Virus record (IMG/VR): IMGVR_UViG_3300020578_000037
Location: 1-64,000 of that record
Direction: 5' to 3' (one strand)
DNA length: 64,000 bases
From: a virus
A program made the translations under genes and the position numbers. Positions 55,853 through 62,577 of this stretch are shown here, in pieces; the stretch's first letter is position 1; each line of letters opens with the position of its first letter. The notes under the pieces are model-generated. The model was not told where the DNA came from. It made no database searches and saw only the letters and a program-made list of their open reading frames with translations.

Positions 55853-56260
55853 ATGAATTTATTCGAACGTAAATTTAGTGTAGTTTTAGAAGCAGACGCA
55901 GCGCCAGCAGCACAAGAACCAACACCCCCTCAAGACGATAAAGAAGCTATGGCTCAAACATTAAATACAGCTACCCCAGAAGATTTTGACATTAAGGGCA
56001 GAGAGCAAGTAGTTGATCAAAGAAAAGGTGAGCAAATTCAAGCACTTAAGGGATGGATTGAGCAGATTGATTCATTTATTACTTTTTTAAACGGTACAGA
56101 TCAAGGGTCAATACAGATGCAATTACACGCTGCTCCGTGTGATTCTATTTTTGAAGATATGGCAAGAAGTGAGAAAAAGAAAATAGCTAGACTTGCTGCA
56201 GAGCTAAGCTCACTAAGCGAAGCTATGAAGGGTTATCTAATTTCGGCTAACGACAGATAG
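55853..56260 (+). CDS. Putative late/virion protein, unknown
   Basis: 135 residues. MNLFERKFSVVLEADAAPAA, a Pro/Gln/Asp linker, then helices QALKGWIEQIDSFITFLNGT and KIARLAAELSSLSEAMKGYL. Mildly acidic, no membrane segment. Late-type box, single plus-strand gene in a minus-strand region. Its end overlaps the convergent primase gene by 14 bases. Family not recognised. Confidence 0.6.
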   Translation: MNLFERKFSVVLEADAAPAAQEPTPPQDDKEAMAQTLNTATPEDFDIKGREQVVDQRKGEQIQALKGWIEQIDSFITFLNGTDQGSIQMQLHAAPCDSIFEDMARSEKKKIARLAAELSSLSEAMKGYLISANDR

Positions 56261-57281
56261 AAGTTAATAAAAGCTTTGCTTTAATACCATCAAAAGAGTT
56301 TTTAATAAAGAAATCTGGTTCTACATAATTTAACTTTTTATCAATTACCATTTCGTTAATATCTTTATATTGTTTCCCTATATCTTCAGGCCATATAAAA
56401 ACGGTTTGATTGCTATCAATTAATTTTTGCGTCTTTTTTAAGCTTGCACTATCCTTCCACTGACTATCAAGAACCCATATTTTCTTATGAAGCTTAAAAG
56501 CAGATATTTGTTCTTCTTGTAATGGAGAGAACATTGTATGGCTATTTTCCTGAATACCGGCAACTGCAGTTCCGTTCTGAACAAAAAACGAATCAATTGG
56601 ACCTTCAAAAATGAAGATATAGTCTAAATTAGAGGAGATTTTATTTATATTATAAAGTGACTTTTCACCATTTATCTTACTTAGATACTTTGGATAAAAC
56701 TTTAAATCTTCATTATATATAGCTCGTGACTGATAAAATATAATTTCATTTTTTAAGTCATAAAACGGTATAACAAGCCGTCTCTTATGTGTTTTGTCCT
56801 TAAGAGATACCCACAAAGTATCGGGCTTATTAATCGCTGTGGTTAGTCTTCTTTTTTCTGCTAATCCTAGCGCTTCTTGTACGTCTTTTTGGTCATAATA
56901 ATATACAATTTGATTTTTATCTAAAATATTAATTGAATCTTTAGGAAGTTTTTCCGGAATTGGTTTAGTTGTTGTATTGACTTTTTTCTCTAATGCTTCT
57001 AATGGAAGGATGTCAAACGATTTAGATTCATCTACAATTTCATTAAAATTGAGATTAGATACTTCTTGAATCCATTTAATAGGGTCGCTATACCAACCGC
57101 AATTATGACAGCAAATCTTATTTTCATCAACTAAATATACACATCGTCTTTTTTTACCCCATGACTTACCTTCACGGCAAATAGGACACCCTGCTATAAA
57201 TGTATTGCTTATTTTCTTAAATTTTGGATAGCCAGCGTACTGATAAAATTTCTGCAGAATATATTCGTGAGGTATAAGCAC
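56247..57281 (-). CDS. 61: DNA primase gp61
   Basis: 344 residues (T4 gp61 is 342), GTG start. The N-terminal zinc-binding domain has CPIC at 32-35 and CHNC at 58-61. A Toprim core follows: DYIFIFEGPIDSFFVQNGTA, and IWVLDSQWKDSASLKKTQKL in the second acidic element. gp61 works with the gp41 helicase to make lagging-strand primers. It is separated from gp41 by about 5 kb of other genes. No late box, as expected for a replication gene. Confidence 0.92.
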   Translation of the reverse strand: MLIPHEYILQKFYQYAGYPKFKKISNTFIAGCPICREGKSWGKKRRCVYLVDENKICCHNCGWYSDPIKWIQEVSNLNFNEIVDESKSFDILPLEALEKKVNTTTKPIPEKLPKDSINILDKNQIVYYYDQKDVQEALGLAEKRRLTTAINKPDTLWVSLKDKTHKRRLVIPFYDLKNEIIFYQSRAIYNEDLKFYPKYLSKINGEKSLYNINKISSNLDYIFIFEGPIDSFFVQNGTAVAGIQENSHTMFSPLQEEQISAFKLHKKIWVLDSQWKDSASLKKTQKLIDSNQTVFIWPEDIGKQYKDINEMVIDKKLNYVEPDFFIKNSFDGIKAKLLLTSICR

Positions 57282-57318
57282 ACTTATAGTATAAAAGTTA
57301 TATTAATAAAAACAAGCT

Positions 57319-57522
57319 TTACTTTTCTTCGGGAGTTACAGGCGAGGCTTTATTAAGTTCTTTAATAGAAACTACGCCTTTTTGCAAAAAGGTGCCTGAA
57401 GCAGGGTCTATATAATGTGCTTCAGTAATTTCCTGATTGCCGCGAATGTAAGTCTTGAACGTAGGGCGTACTGGCTGACCACTTATAGGCGAGACTATTA
57501 TTTTTGGTGATATCATGTCCAT
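57319..57522 (-). CDS. Small late protein, unknown
   Basis: 67 residues (MDMISPKIIVSPISGQPVRP... ). The PVRPTFKTYIRGNQEITEAH YIDPASG pattern suggests a small beta protein. It carries an exact TATAAATA five bases before the ATG although both neighbours are replication or metabolic genes, so it is probably expressed late, unlike them. Family not recognised. Confidence 0.6.
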   Translation of the reverse strand: MDMISPKIIVSPISGQPVRPTFKTYIRGNQEITEAHYIDPASGTFLQKGVVSIKELNKASPVTPEEK

Positions 57523-57527
57523 ATTTT

Positions 57528-57535
57528 TATTTATA
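57528..57535 (-). promoter_or_regulatory. Late promoter, exact T4 consensus TATAAATA
   Basis: Five bases before ATG 57522, inside the last codons of the upstream gene. An isolated late promoter within an otherwise early-type region. Confidence 0.65.
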
Positions 57536-57827
57536 CTGTCGTACTAGAAAAAACAGTCTTGTTTTTATAATATTGTTTTTTGCAGACTTCAAATACTTCT
57601 TTTGGCAGCTTTTCTACTACATCTATAATTTTATTTTCTATACCAAAATCAAATTTTTCAGACGGTATATCTCTTATTTTCATGTCAGGTAAAGATAGGA
57701 AACTAAACGTATCGTTTTTATCTTCAATAAAAACAAATAATTCACCGAGATACTTACCACCTGTAATAGCGTAAAGATATCTTTTTACAGGATGCTTTTT
57801 TTTAAAGATCATAAAGCTTTTATACAT
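57531..57827 (-). CDS. Small protein, unknown
   Basis: 98 residues, basic N-terminus (MYKSFMIFKKKHPVKRYLYA), then ITGGKYLGELFVFIEDKNDT and a helix NKIIDVVEKLPKEVFEVCKK. It overlaps the end of the reductase gene by 19 bases. No family recognised. Confidence 0.6.
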   Translation of the reverse strand: MYKSFMIFKKKHPVKRYLYAITGGKYLGELFVFIEDKNDTFSFLSLPDMKIRDIPSEKFDFGIENKIIDVVEKLPKEVFEVCKKQYYKNKTVFSSTTV

Positions 57828-58645
57828 TTTAGTAATGATAGCTCCGTATCTGGTAGCTGAAAATTCAATTTATTAATTTTTTCAGTTGAAAGACAAGTAT
57901 TAGATCTTTGAGCTACAATATTTAAATCCGAAGGAGTAACAAAAGACCAATTAGCATTTACCTTGCCATTTTTTTTAAGTAAGTTTGTTATTTCCAAGGC
58001 ATTCATAGGCTGTGGATTGACGACATTAAAAATACCAGGAACGAAGTTTTGAATTAATTTATCTACAAATTCACAAAAATCTTCAACACAAGTTAAACTA
58101 TTATTATAGCTAATCAATTTATCGTATTTTAATATCTTTAATAAATAATTTCTTTCTAAATTTAACTTACAAAAAGGCATTCTAATTCTTAATATCGCGT
58201 TGTTTTTTGTATTAGCGACGGTTTCAAATGCATGTTTACTTTTAGAATAAAAGCTTGAGTTAGGATTAAAAACTCCAAAATTAGGTATATCTTCTTCCGT
58301 AAAAGCCTTCTCGTAGCCAGTGTATATACAGCCGCTAGATACGTGAATACACTTTCTATCGAAGACCGTACAAAGCTTATCAATTAAATTACCTACTGTT
58401 ACATTATAAAACCAACATTCATTTTTATTGTGCTCGCATCCATCTACGTTAGGTCGACCTGTATATCCGCAGCAATTAATAACATATTCGAATTTATATG
58501 TTTTAAGAATATGTGTTAGTATTTTTTCGTCTGTATAATTTGCTGTGCTTTGCTGAATAGCAATTACATTATAATTTTTAGTTTTTAAAAATTCTTTTAA
58601 AAAAGTACCGATAAAGCCGGTGCCTAATATTAATACATTGGTCAC
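57809..58645 (-). CDS. RmlD-like NAD(P)-dependent nucleotide-sugar reductase/epimerase
   Basis: 278 residues, GTG start. Extended SDR with N-terminal LILGTGFIGTFLKEFL (GxGxxG-type cofactor site), then YVINCCGYTGRPNVDGC, VSSGCIYTGYEKAFTEEDIP and the catalytic YSKSKHAFE (Tyr-x3-Lys). Most like dTDP-4-dehydrorhamnose reductases and the 3,5-epimerase/4-reductase group that make deoxysugar donors. It lies in the replication cluster rather than the tail cassette, yet it could supply or modify sugar for the glycosyltransferases at 16441-22642. Substrate not determinable here. Confidence 0.82.
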   Translation of the reverse strand: MTNVLILGTGFIGTFLKEFLKTKNYNVIAIQQSTANYTDEKILTHILKTYKFEYVINCCGYTGRPNVDGCEHNKNECWFYNVTVGNLIDKLCTVFDRKCIHVSSGCIYTGYEKAFTEEDIPNFGVFNPNSSFYSKSKHAFETVANTKNNAILRIRMPFCKLNLERNYLLKILKYDKLISYNNSLTCVEDFCEFVDKLIQNFVPGIFNVVNPQPMNALEITNLLKKNGKVNANWSFVTPSDLNIVAQRSNTCLSTEKINKLNFQLPDTELSLLKCIKAL

Positions 58646-58669
58646 TATATAATTTTATACTACAGATAA

Positions 58670-58999
58670 TTAATCTCCATAGTTATCTTTTTGAGAATTA
58701 AAGATAAATTTATTCATTAGTGTGCCAAGAGAATCGGCTTCCTGTTGATTGTGAGCTGATATCATGCTGACCGGTTCGCCATTAAAATTATAACCTATAA
58801 GAATAAAACAATTTAAAAACTCTAAAATTTGACTAGTAAGGACATCGAGATCGGCTTTATTTGAAGCTCTTTCTTTTAACTGATCTCTTAAATAGGAAAC
58901 CAATGCTTTGTGAGTGAGGTCTTTTACATCCTTATTTTGATTAGGATCAAAGCCTTTACTAGCACTTTCATCCTTGGATGGCTTTTTGTCTTTCATCAT
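58670..58999 (-). CDS. Small protein, unknown
   Basis: 109 residues. Charged disordered N-terminus (MMKDKKPSKDESASKGFDPN), then a helix-rich part (HKALVSYLRDQLKERA, DLDVLTSQILEFLNCFILIG YNF). It overlaps the upstream gene by 32 bases in another frame. Family not recognised; a conserved companion of the clamp gene is possible from position. Confidence 0.6.
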   Translation of the reverse strand: MMKDKKPSKDESASKGFDPNQNKDVKDLTHKALVSYLRDQLKERASNKADLDVLTSQILEFLNCFILIGYNFNGEPVSMISAHNQQEADSLGTLMNKFIFNSQKDNYGD

Positions 59000-59348
59000 T
59001 ATTATTTAATCTCCTCGACAAATATCTGCTCTTACCTTGATACTCAACATTATTAGTAATACCGTGTCTTATTAGATAATCAACAATAACTTCTATACTA
59101 TCTGTTTTTATAAAGAAATTTTTAGGTATTCTTCTTCCACCATCATCTATTTCAAATAAAATTTCATTTATATTATTTTTATTTGCATAGCATGTTATTA
59201 ATACAGATGTTTCGCTAGGATTAACCATTATTGTCCACTGACGTGGATCAGACTTACTGTAAACAGCAAATAGCTTTATAACTATAAAGCCGTTGTCTCT
59301 AAGTCTTTTAATAAAATAACTGGGTGTTCTAAGTTTATTCTTACTCAT
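58968..59348 (-). CDS. Small basic protein next to the clamp gene, unknown
   Basis: 126 residues. KLRTPSYFIKRLRDNGFIVI at the start, DPRQWTIMVNPSETSVLITC beta part, and a basic C-terminus (EYQGKSRYLSRRLNNND). It starts one base after the gp45 stop, so it is co-expressed with the clamp. In T4 the genes after 45 are 44, 62 and regA; the size fits RegA (122 residues), but I see no convincing RegA sequence match. Left unassigned. Confidence 0.6.
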   Translation of the reverse strand: MSKNKLRTPSYFIKRLRDNGFIVIKLFAVYSKSDPRQWTIMVNPSETSVLITCYANKNNINEILFEIDDGGRRIPKNFFIKTDSIEVIVDYLIRHGITNNVEYQGKSRYLSRRLNNNDERQKAIQG

Positions 59349-60080
59349 TTAATTTGATAGTGCAGAAATAACAAATTTAAATTGTGTTTTTTCAAAACTT
59401 AAATCCATTACAACTACACCCATTTTAGTAACTAAATTAACATTTAGTTCTTTACATCTCATAGAAGAAATTATTCTAAATATTTCAAAATTCAAGGGTA
59501 AGGGTATAGCGAACTGTGTGCCTGAATAATTATCAGAAATTTGAATTCCGTAAGAGTCAATGTTAGGTCTAGTTTTATCAGTTAACTCGCCAAAAACAAT
59601 ATTATTTTTAACGCTCAAATAAATCTTATTAGATTCAGTTGTAATAGAGCTGCCTTTAATCAAATTAATAATAGAACTGTATGGTAATGTAAACTTACCA
59701 TCAAATTCTAATGAATCGAGCTTGCTAATATTAAGTTTTGGTGTTGAAATAATATTATCATCATAAAGATGGTATTTGAATCTAATATTACTATTCGAAT
59801 AACCTATATGATTTAATGCTACGTCTAGGGTTAAATCTTCTGTTTCTATACAACTAAGGACTCTATACAGTTTCTTTAGATCAGGTATATTAAGAACCTT
59901 TTCAAGGTCAATTAAGTTATCATTATAATCACCGCTAACAACTATAGTATTATCGCTTGTAGCAATTAAGCAGTGTAACTTACCTTTAGAAACGTTAATA
60001 ACAGCTGAATCGGCAACCCTGCTTAATAAAGAAATATAGGTATTTAAAAAAGCGTCCTTTGAGGATAATTTAAGCTGCAT
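59349..60080 (-). CDS. 45: Sliding clamp gp45
   Basis: 243 residues (T4 gp45 is 228). MQLKLSSKDAFLNTYISLLS, INVSKGKLHCLIATSDNTIV, LDLEKVLNIPDLKKLYRVLS-like core (NIPDLKKLYRVLSCIETEDL), SNSNIRFKYHLYDDNIISTP and KFTLPYSSIINLIKGSSITT. This is the two-domain PCNA-like layout of T4-like clamps. The trimer tethers the polymerase and also activates late transcription in T4, which is relevant to the many late-type promoters here. No late box upstream. Confidence 0.9.
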   Translation of the reverse strand: MQLKLSSKDAFLNTYISLLSRVADSAVINVSKGKLHCLIATSDNTIVVSGDYNDNLIDLEKVLNIPDLKKLYRVLSCIETEDLTLDVALNHIGYSNSNIRFKYHLYDDNIISTPKLNISKLDSLEFDGKFTLPYSSIINLIKGSSITTESNKIYLSVKNNIVFGELTDKTRPNIDSYGIQISDNYSGTQFAIPLPLNFEIFRIISSMRCKELNVNLVTKMGVVVMDLSFEKTQFKFVISALSN

Positions 60081-60110
60081 TAAAATATAATATTAGATAA
60101 AAATTAAAAA

Positions 60111-60512
60111 TCAATTATTATCTATTAATTTCGAAAGCTTTCTATCAATAGAATCTAGTCTATCAAATATTAGCTTTGCGTAATTACTGCTATTAAAATC
60201 AAACTCTAATTGATTAGGATCGTTGACTATAGGTGATTGTACAACAACTGCTGCTGCGGGAGCCAAATTTACAGGTACTTGTGGTTGAGTTACATTAATA
60301 CCGGCATTAACTGTAGTAGAATAAGTGTTAGGCGCGCTTGAAGGTATGGTGTTTAATACCCTATTAGGGTCCATACTTAGATTGCTTAGTGTTGCACTCT
60401 TACTAACTAAGTTGTTGTTTAGTTCTTTAATTTCTGAAGATAAATGCTGGCCCATAAATTGTAATGTGACTAGCTTTATTTCTTCTGGAGATAAAGACCT
60501 AAAAGAATCCAT
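60111..60512 (-). CDS. Small protein between clamp and gp32, unknown
   Basis: 133 residues. A helical N-terminus (SPEEIKLVTLQFMGQHLSSE), a low-complexity Pro/Ala/Val middle (QVPVNLAPAAAVVVQSP), and a C-terminal helix (YAKLIFDRLDSIDRKLSKLI) preceded by DPNQLEFDFNSS. QLEFDF resembles a clamp-binding peptide (bacterial QLxLF type) and the clamp gene is next downstream, but this is only a hint. Family not recognised. Confidence 0.6.
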   Translation of the reverse strand: MDSFRSLSPEEIKLVTLQFMGQHLSSEIKELNNNLVSKSATLSNLSMDPNRVLNTIPSSAPNTYSTTVNAGINVTQPQVPVNLAPAAAVVVQSPIVNDPNQLEFDFNSSNYAKLIFDRLDSIDRKLSKLIDNN

Positions 60513-60513
60513 A

Positions 60514-61365
60514 TTATAAGTCTTTTAACAGCTCATTAATAGATTCATCATCTTCCTTAGAAACAGGCTTAGCTAGTTTCTTAGCTACTACGGGAACTGG
60601 AGCAGCTGTATTAACAGTTGCTTGTGTACTCTCAATAACATCGCTCTCTTCTTCCTTAGTACCGAAATAATGAACGTCAAGAATAGACTTCAATTCATCA
60701 TAACTCTTTACCGTGACATAGGATTCTAAATCAAACGCTGAATTATAAATTTGCTTATGCGAATCGTCGTCAAGACCTTCGATCTCTTTAGGAGTAGAAA
60801 ACTTAGATGAGACGTATGTAGGGTATTCTCCCTGCTTTTCTACTTTAATCTTTAGATTACATCCCTTAGCGGATAAATCAAAAATGCGAGGACCGAGTTC
60901 AGAAGCTTCCTCACCTTCAATAGCATCCATAATAATCTTATGAAGCTGGCGACCAAACCTTAATACCTTTACTTTTCCGTTATTATCAGAATTAACAGGG
61001 TCATTAACTACATAAACATTTACTAACCAATTTTCGCGTCTGCGAATGGCTAATGCCTTTTCTTTTTCCTTTTCAGTACCATTTCTTAGGATTCTATATC
61101 TTTCTTCAGCAATAGGGTCGCGCTGATTCCAAGTAGTCGGGCTTACTGCAGTAACTAGCTGCCCAGTAGTAAAACTATTCCAGCCATAGGAATAATAATG
61201 AAAAAATGTCTTCGAAGGGTCTTTTACGTTAGGTAAAAGGCGTACTGTATAGGTGTTTCCAACATCACACTTTAAATAATCCTTAATTTTAGAATTTGTA
61301 GATTCATTGCTCTTAGTCAAAGCTCCTTTAATACTTTCAAACATCGACGTGGTAAATGTACTCAT
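60514..61365 (-). CDS. 32: Single-stranded DNA-binding protein gp32
   Basis: 283 residues (T4 gp32 is 301). MFESIKGALTKSNE near the start is a short cooperativity region. The OB-fold core has YTVRLLPNVKDPSKTFFHYY, DPIAEERYRILRNGTEKEKE, RRRENWLVNVYVVNDPVN and KVLRFGRQLHKIIMDAI. The acidic C-terminus (KEDDESINELLKDL) is the protein-interaction tail. The core stretch that binds zinc in T4 gp32 has no cysteines here (YGWNSFTTGQLVTAVSPTT, WNQRDPI). It coats single-stranded DNA and recruits gp59 and gp61 in T4; next to a gp59 candidate as in T4. Confidence 0.93.
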   Translation of the reverse strand: MSTFTTSMFESIKGALTKSNESTNSKIKDYLKCDVGNTYTVRLLPNVKDPSKTFFHYYSYGWNSFTTGQLVTAVSPTTWNQRDPIAEERYRILRNGTEKEKEKALAIRRRENWLVNVYVVNDPVNSDNNGKVKVLRFGRQLHKIIMDAIEGEEASELGPRIFDLSAKGCNLKIKVEKQGEYPTYVSSKFSTPKEIEGLDDDSHKQIYNSAFDLESYVTVKSYDELKSILDVHYFGTKEEESDVIESTQATVNTAAPVPVVAKKLAKPVSKEDDESINELLKDL

Positions 61366-61395
61366 AATTTAATAATAAATTATATTATAAAAAAA

Positions 61396-62034
61396 TCAAG
61401 AACAATTTATTATTTTTTTTAAGCCAAGTGTGACTAAATTAATAGCTTTTTTTGAATTAAAGAGCTTTGTCTTAAAAGTAGATATATTATTATATGTATC
61501 TTCTCCTAAAATAAACTTTATAACCTGTGGGTCTCTTAGCTTAATATTTTTTTCAAAATCATTAAATCCTAGTAAAGCAAAAAGATTGACTTTATGTTCT
61601 TTTAAATGCAAAATAAAAGAGTACTCATTATTAGTTTTATGAGAAATATAATTTGATGGTGAAATATTATGTTGTTTGCAGAAATTGTATATGTACTTTA
61701 AGCTGTTTTTAATATTTAAAAGCTGCTCATCGCTATCAGGATCTAAACTTTCTCTTTTTTTCATGTAGAGGGTATAGGCTTTTGTTGCCTTTAAAGATGT
61801 ATAATAGTCTAAAGGAAAATAAGACTCGTCAGGGTATATTTCGTAAGGTGCTCTGAAATAATCCTCCTGATTAATATAATTAAATTTTGTAAAAAAAAGC
61901 TTTAGTTTTTTAACTAGTATAAATTTATTTTCATCAAACTTATCAAAATTCTTTCTAAAACGAAAAGGTTGTTTATTAGCAATCTTAGATATTTTTAAGA
62001 AATTATTATAAATCTGCTTCTCTGAAAACGTCAT
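61396..62034 (-). CDS. Helicase loader gp59 candidate
   Basis: 212 residues (T4 gp59 is 217), helical and basic. RFRKNFDKFDENKFILVKKL, KYIYNFCKQHNISPSNYISH and FNSKKAINLVTLGLKKIINC. The gene order gp59-gp32 is as in T4, and size, charge and all-helical nature fit the loader that puts gp41 on gp32-coated forks. Sequence motifs of gp59 are weak in general, so the call rests mostly on synteny. The ATG follows directly after the bS21 stop. Confidence 0.6.
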   Translation of the reverse strand: MTFSEKQIYNNFLKISKIANKQPFRFRKNFDKFDENKFILVKKLKLFFTKFNYINQEDYFRAPYEIYPDESYFPLDYYTSLKATKAYTLYMKKRESLDPDSDEQLLNIKNSLKYIYNFCKQHNISPSNYISHKTNNEYSFILHLKEHKVNLFALLGFNDFEKNIKLRDPQVIKFILGEDTYNNISTFKTKLFNSKKAINLVTLGLKKIINCS

Positions 62035-62250
62035 TCAATAATTGTAGTACTTCCACTTAAATTTTGCAAGCTCTTTTTTAACCTTTTTAAGTACGCTAGG
62101 CTTATAAAAACATCTTTTTAATTTTAACTGCTCTATAACACCCGATTGCATAAATTCTCTATTAAACTTATTATACATTTTTTCAAAATAAGCTTTGTCA
62201 GTGCTCTTCTTGGTGTTTAATTTAACTTCTGCGTGTACTATATAACTCAT
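62035..62250 (-). CDS. rpsU: Phage-encoded ribosomal protein bS21
   Basis: 71 residues, the exact size of bacterial bS21. It matches the bS21 pattern: an N-terminal beta start, then KFNREFMQSGVIEQLKLKRC followed by FYKPSVLKKVKKELAKFKWK. Cellular S21 has FxxxLRxFKRxxEKAGVLxExRRREFYEKP then a Lys/Arg-rich helix, so G-V-I/L, E, basic-basic, FY-x-K-P and the basic tail line up. bS21 sits near the anti-Shine-Dalgarno region of the 30S subunit. Homologues are known in pelagiphages and other large phages. Lies between the upstream 106-residue gene (29-base overlap) and gp59. Confidence 0.82.
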   Translation of the reverse strand: MSYIVHAEVKLNTKKSTDKAYFEKMYNKFNREFMQSGVIEQLKLKRCFYKPSVLKKVKKELAKFKWKYYNY

Positions 62251-62542
62251 AAGATTTATTTTTCTTTTTTGCGTTGTTTAAATATTTCATTACATATTTA
62301 CTTTTATATAAGCTAGAATCAAATTGTAAAAAGAATTTTACAGCTGTAAAATCATTTTTTAAATCACAATATAAAGTAAAAAGATCTCTTACTACTTGGT
62401 CTTTTAAAATGCATATAAACACATTAGCTAAATTAAGCTTTTTTGTGTGTATAAGTGTTACAAAAGAGCAAAAAGATAGAAATAGATGTGTAAGCTCGTA
62501 ATCTGTAATATGTTCTGAGGGATCAAAGCCTTTCACAATCAA
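62222..62542 (-). CDS. Small protein in the gp33 position, unknown
   Basis: 106 residues. DPSEHITDYELTHLFLSFCS, LANVFICILKDQVVRDLFTL, FTAVKFFLQFDSSLYKSKYV, and a basic end KYLNNAKKKNKSYELYST. All helical. In T4 the gene upstream of 59 is 33, the late-transcription co-activator of 112 residues, so position and size would fit gp33. I see no convincing gp33 sequence or a C-terminal hydrophobic clamp-binding peptide. Unassigned. Confidence 0.6.
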   Translation of the reverse strand: MIVKGFDPSEHITDYELTHLFLSFCSFVTLIHTKKLNLANVFICILKDQVVRDLFTLYCDLKNDFTAVKFFLQFDSSLYKSKYVMKYLNNAKKKNKSYELYSTRRS

Positions 62543-62577
62543 TCTTAATTATTGACTATTTATTATAAATCCATCTA

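Noticed and set aside
58968-59348. RegA translational repressor
   Set aside because: Size and place after gp45 fit, but the sequence lacks a recognisable RegA pattern; left as unknown.
62222-62542. Late-transcription co-activator gp33
   Set aside because: Position upstream of gp59 and size fit T4 gp33, but no supporting sequence motif was seen; kept as a positional hint only.
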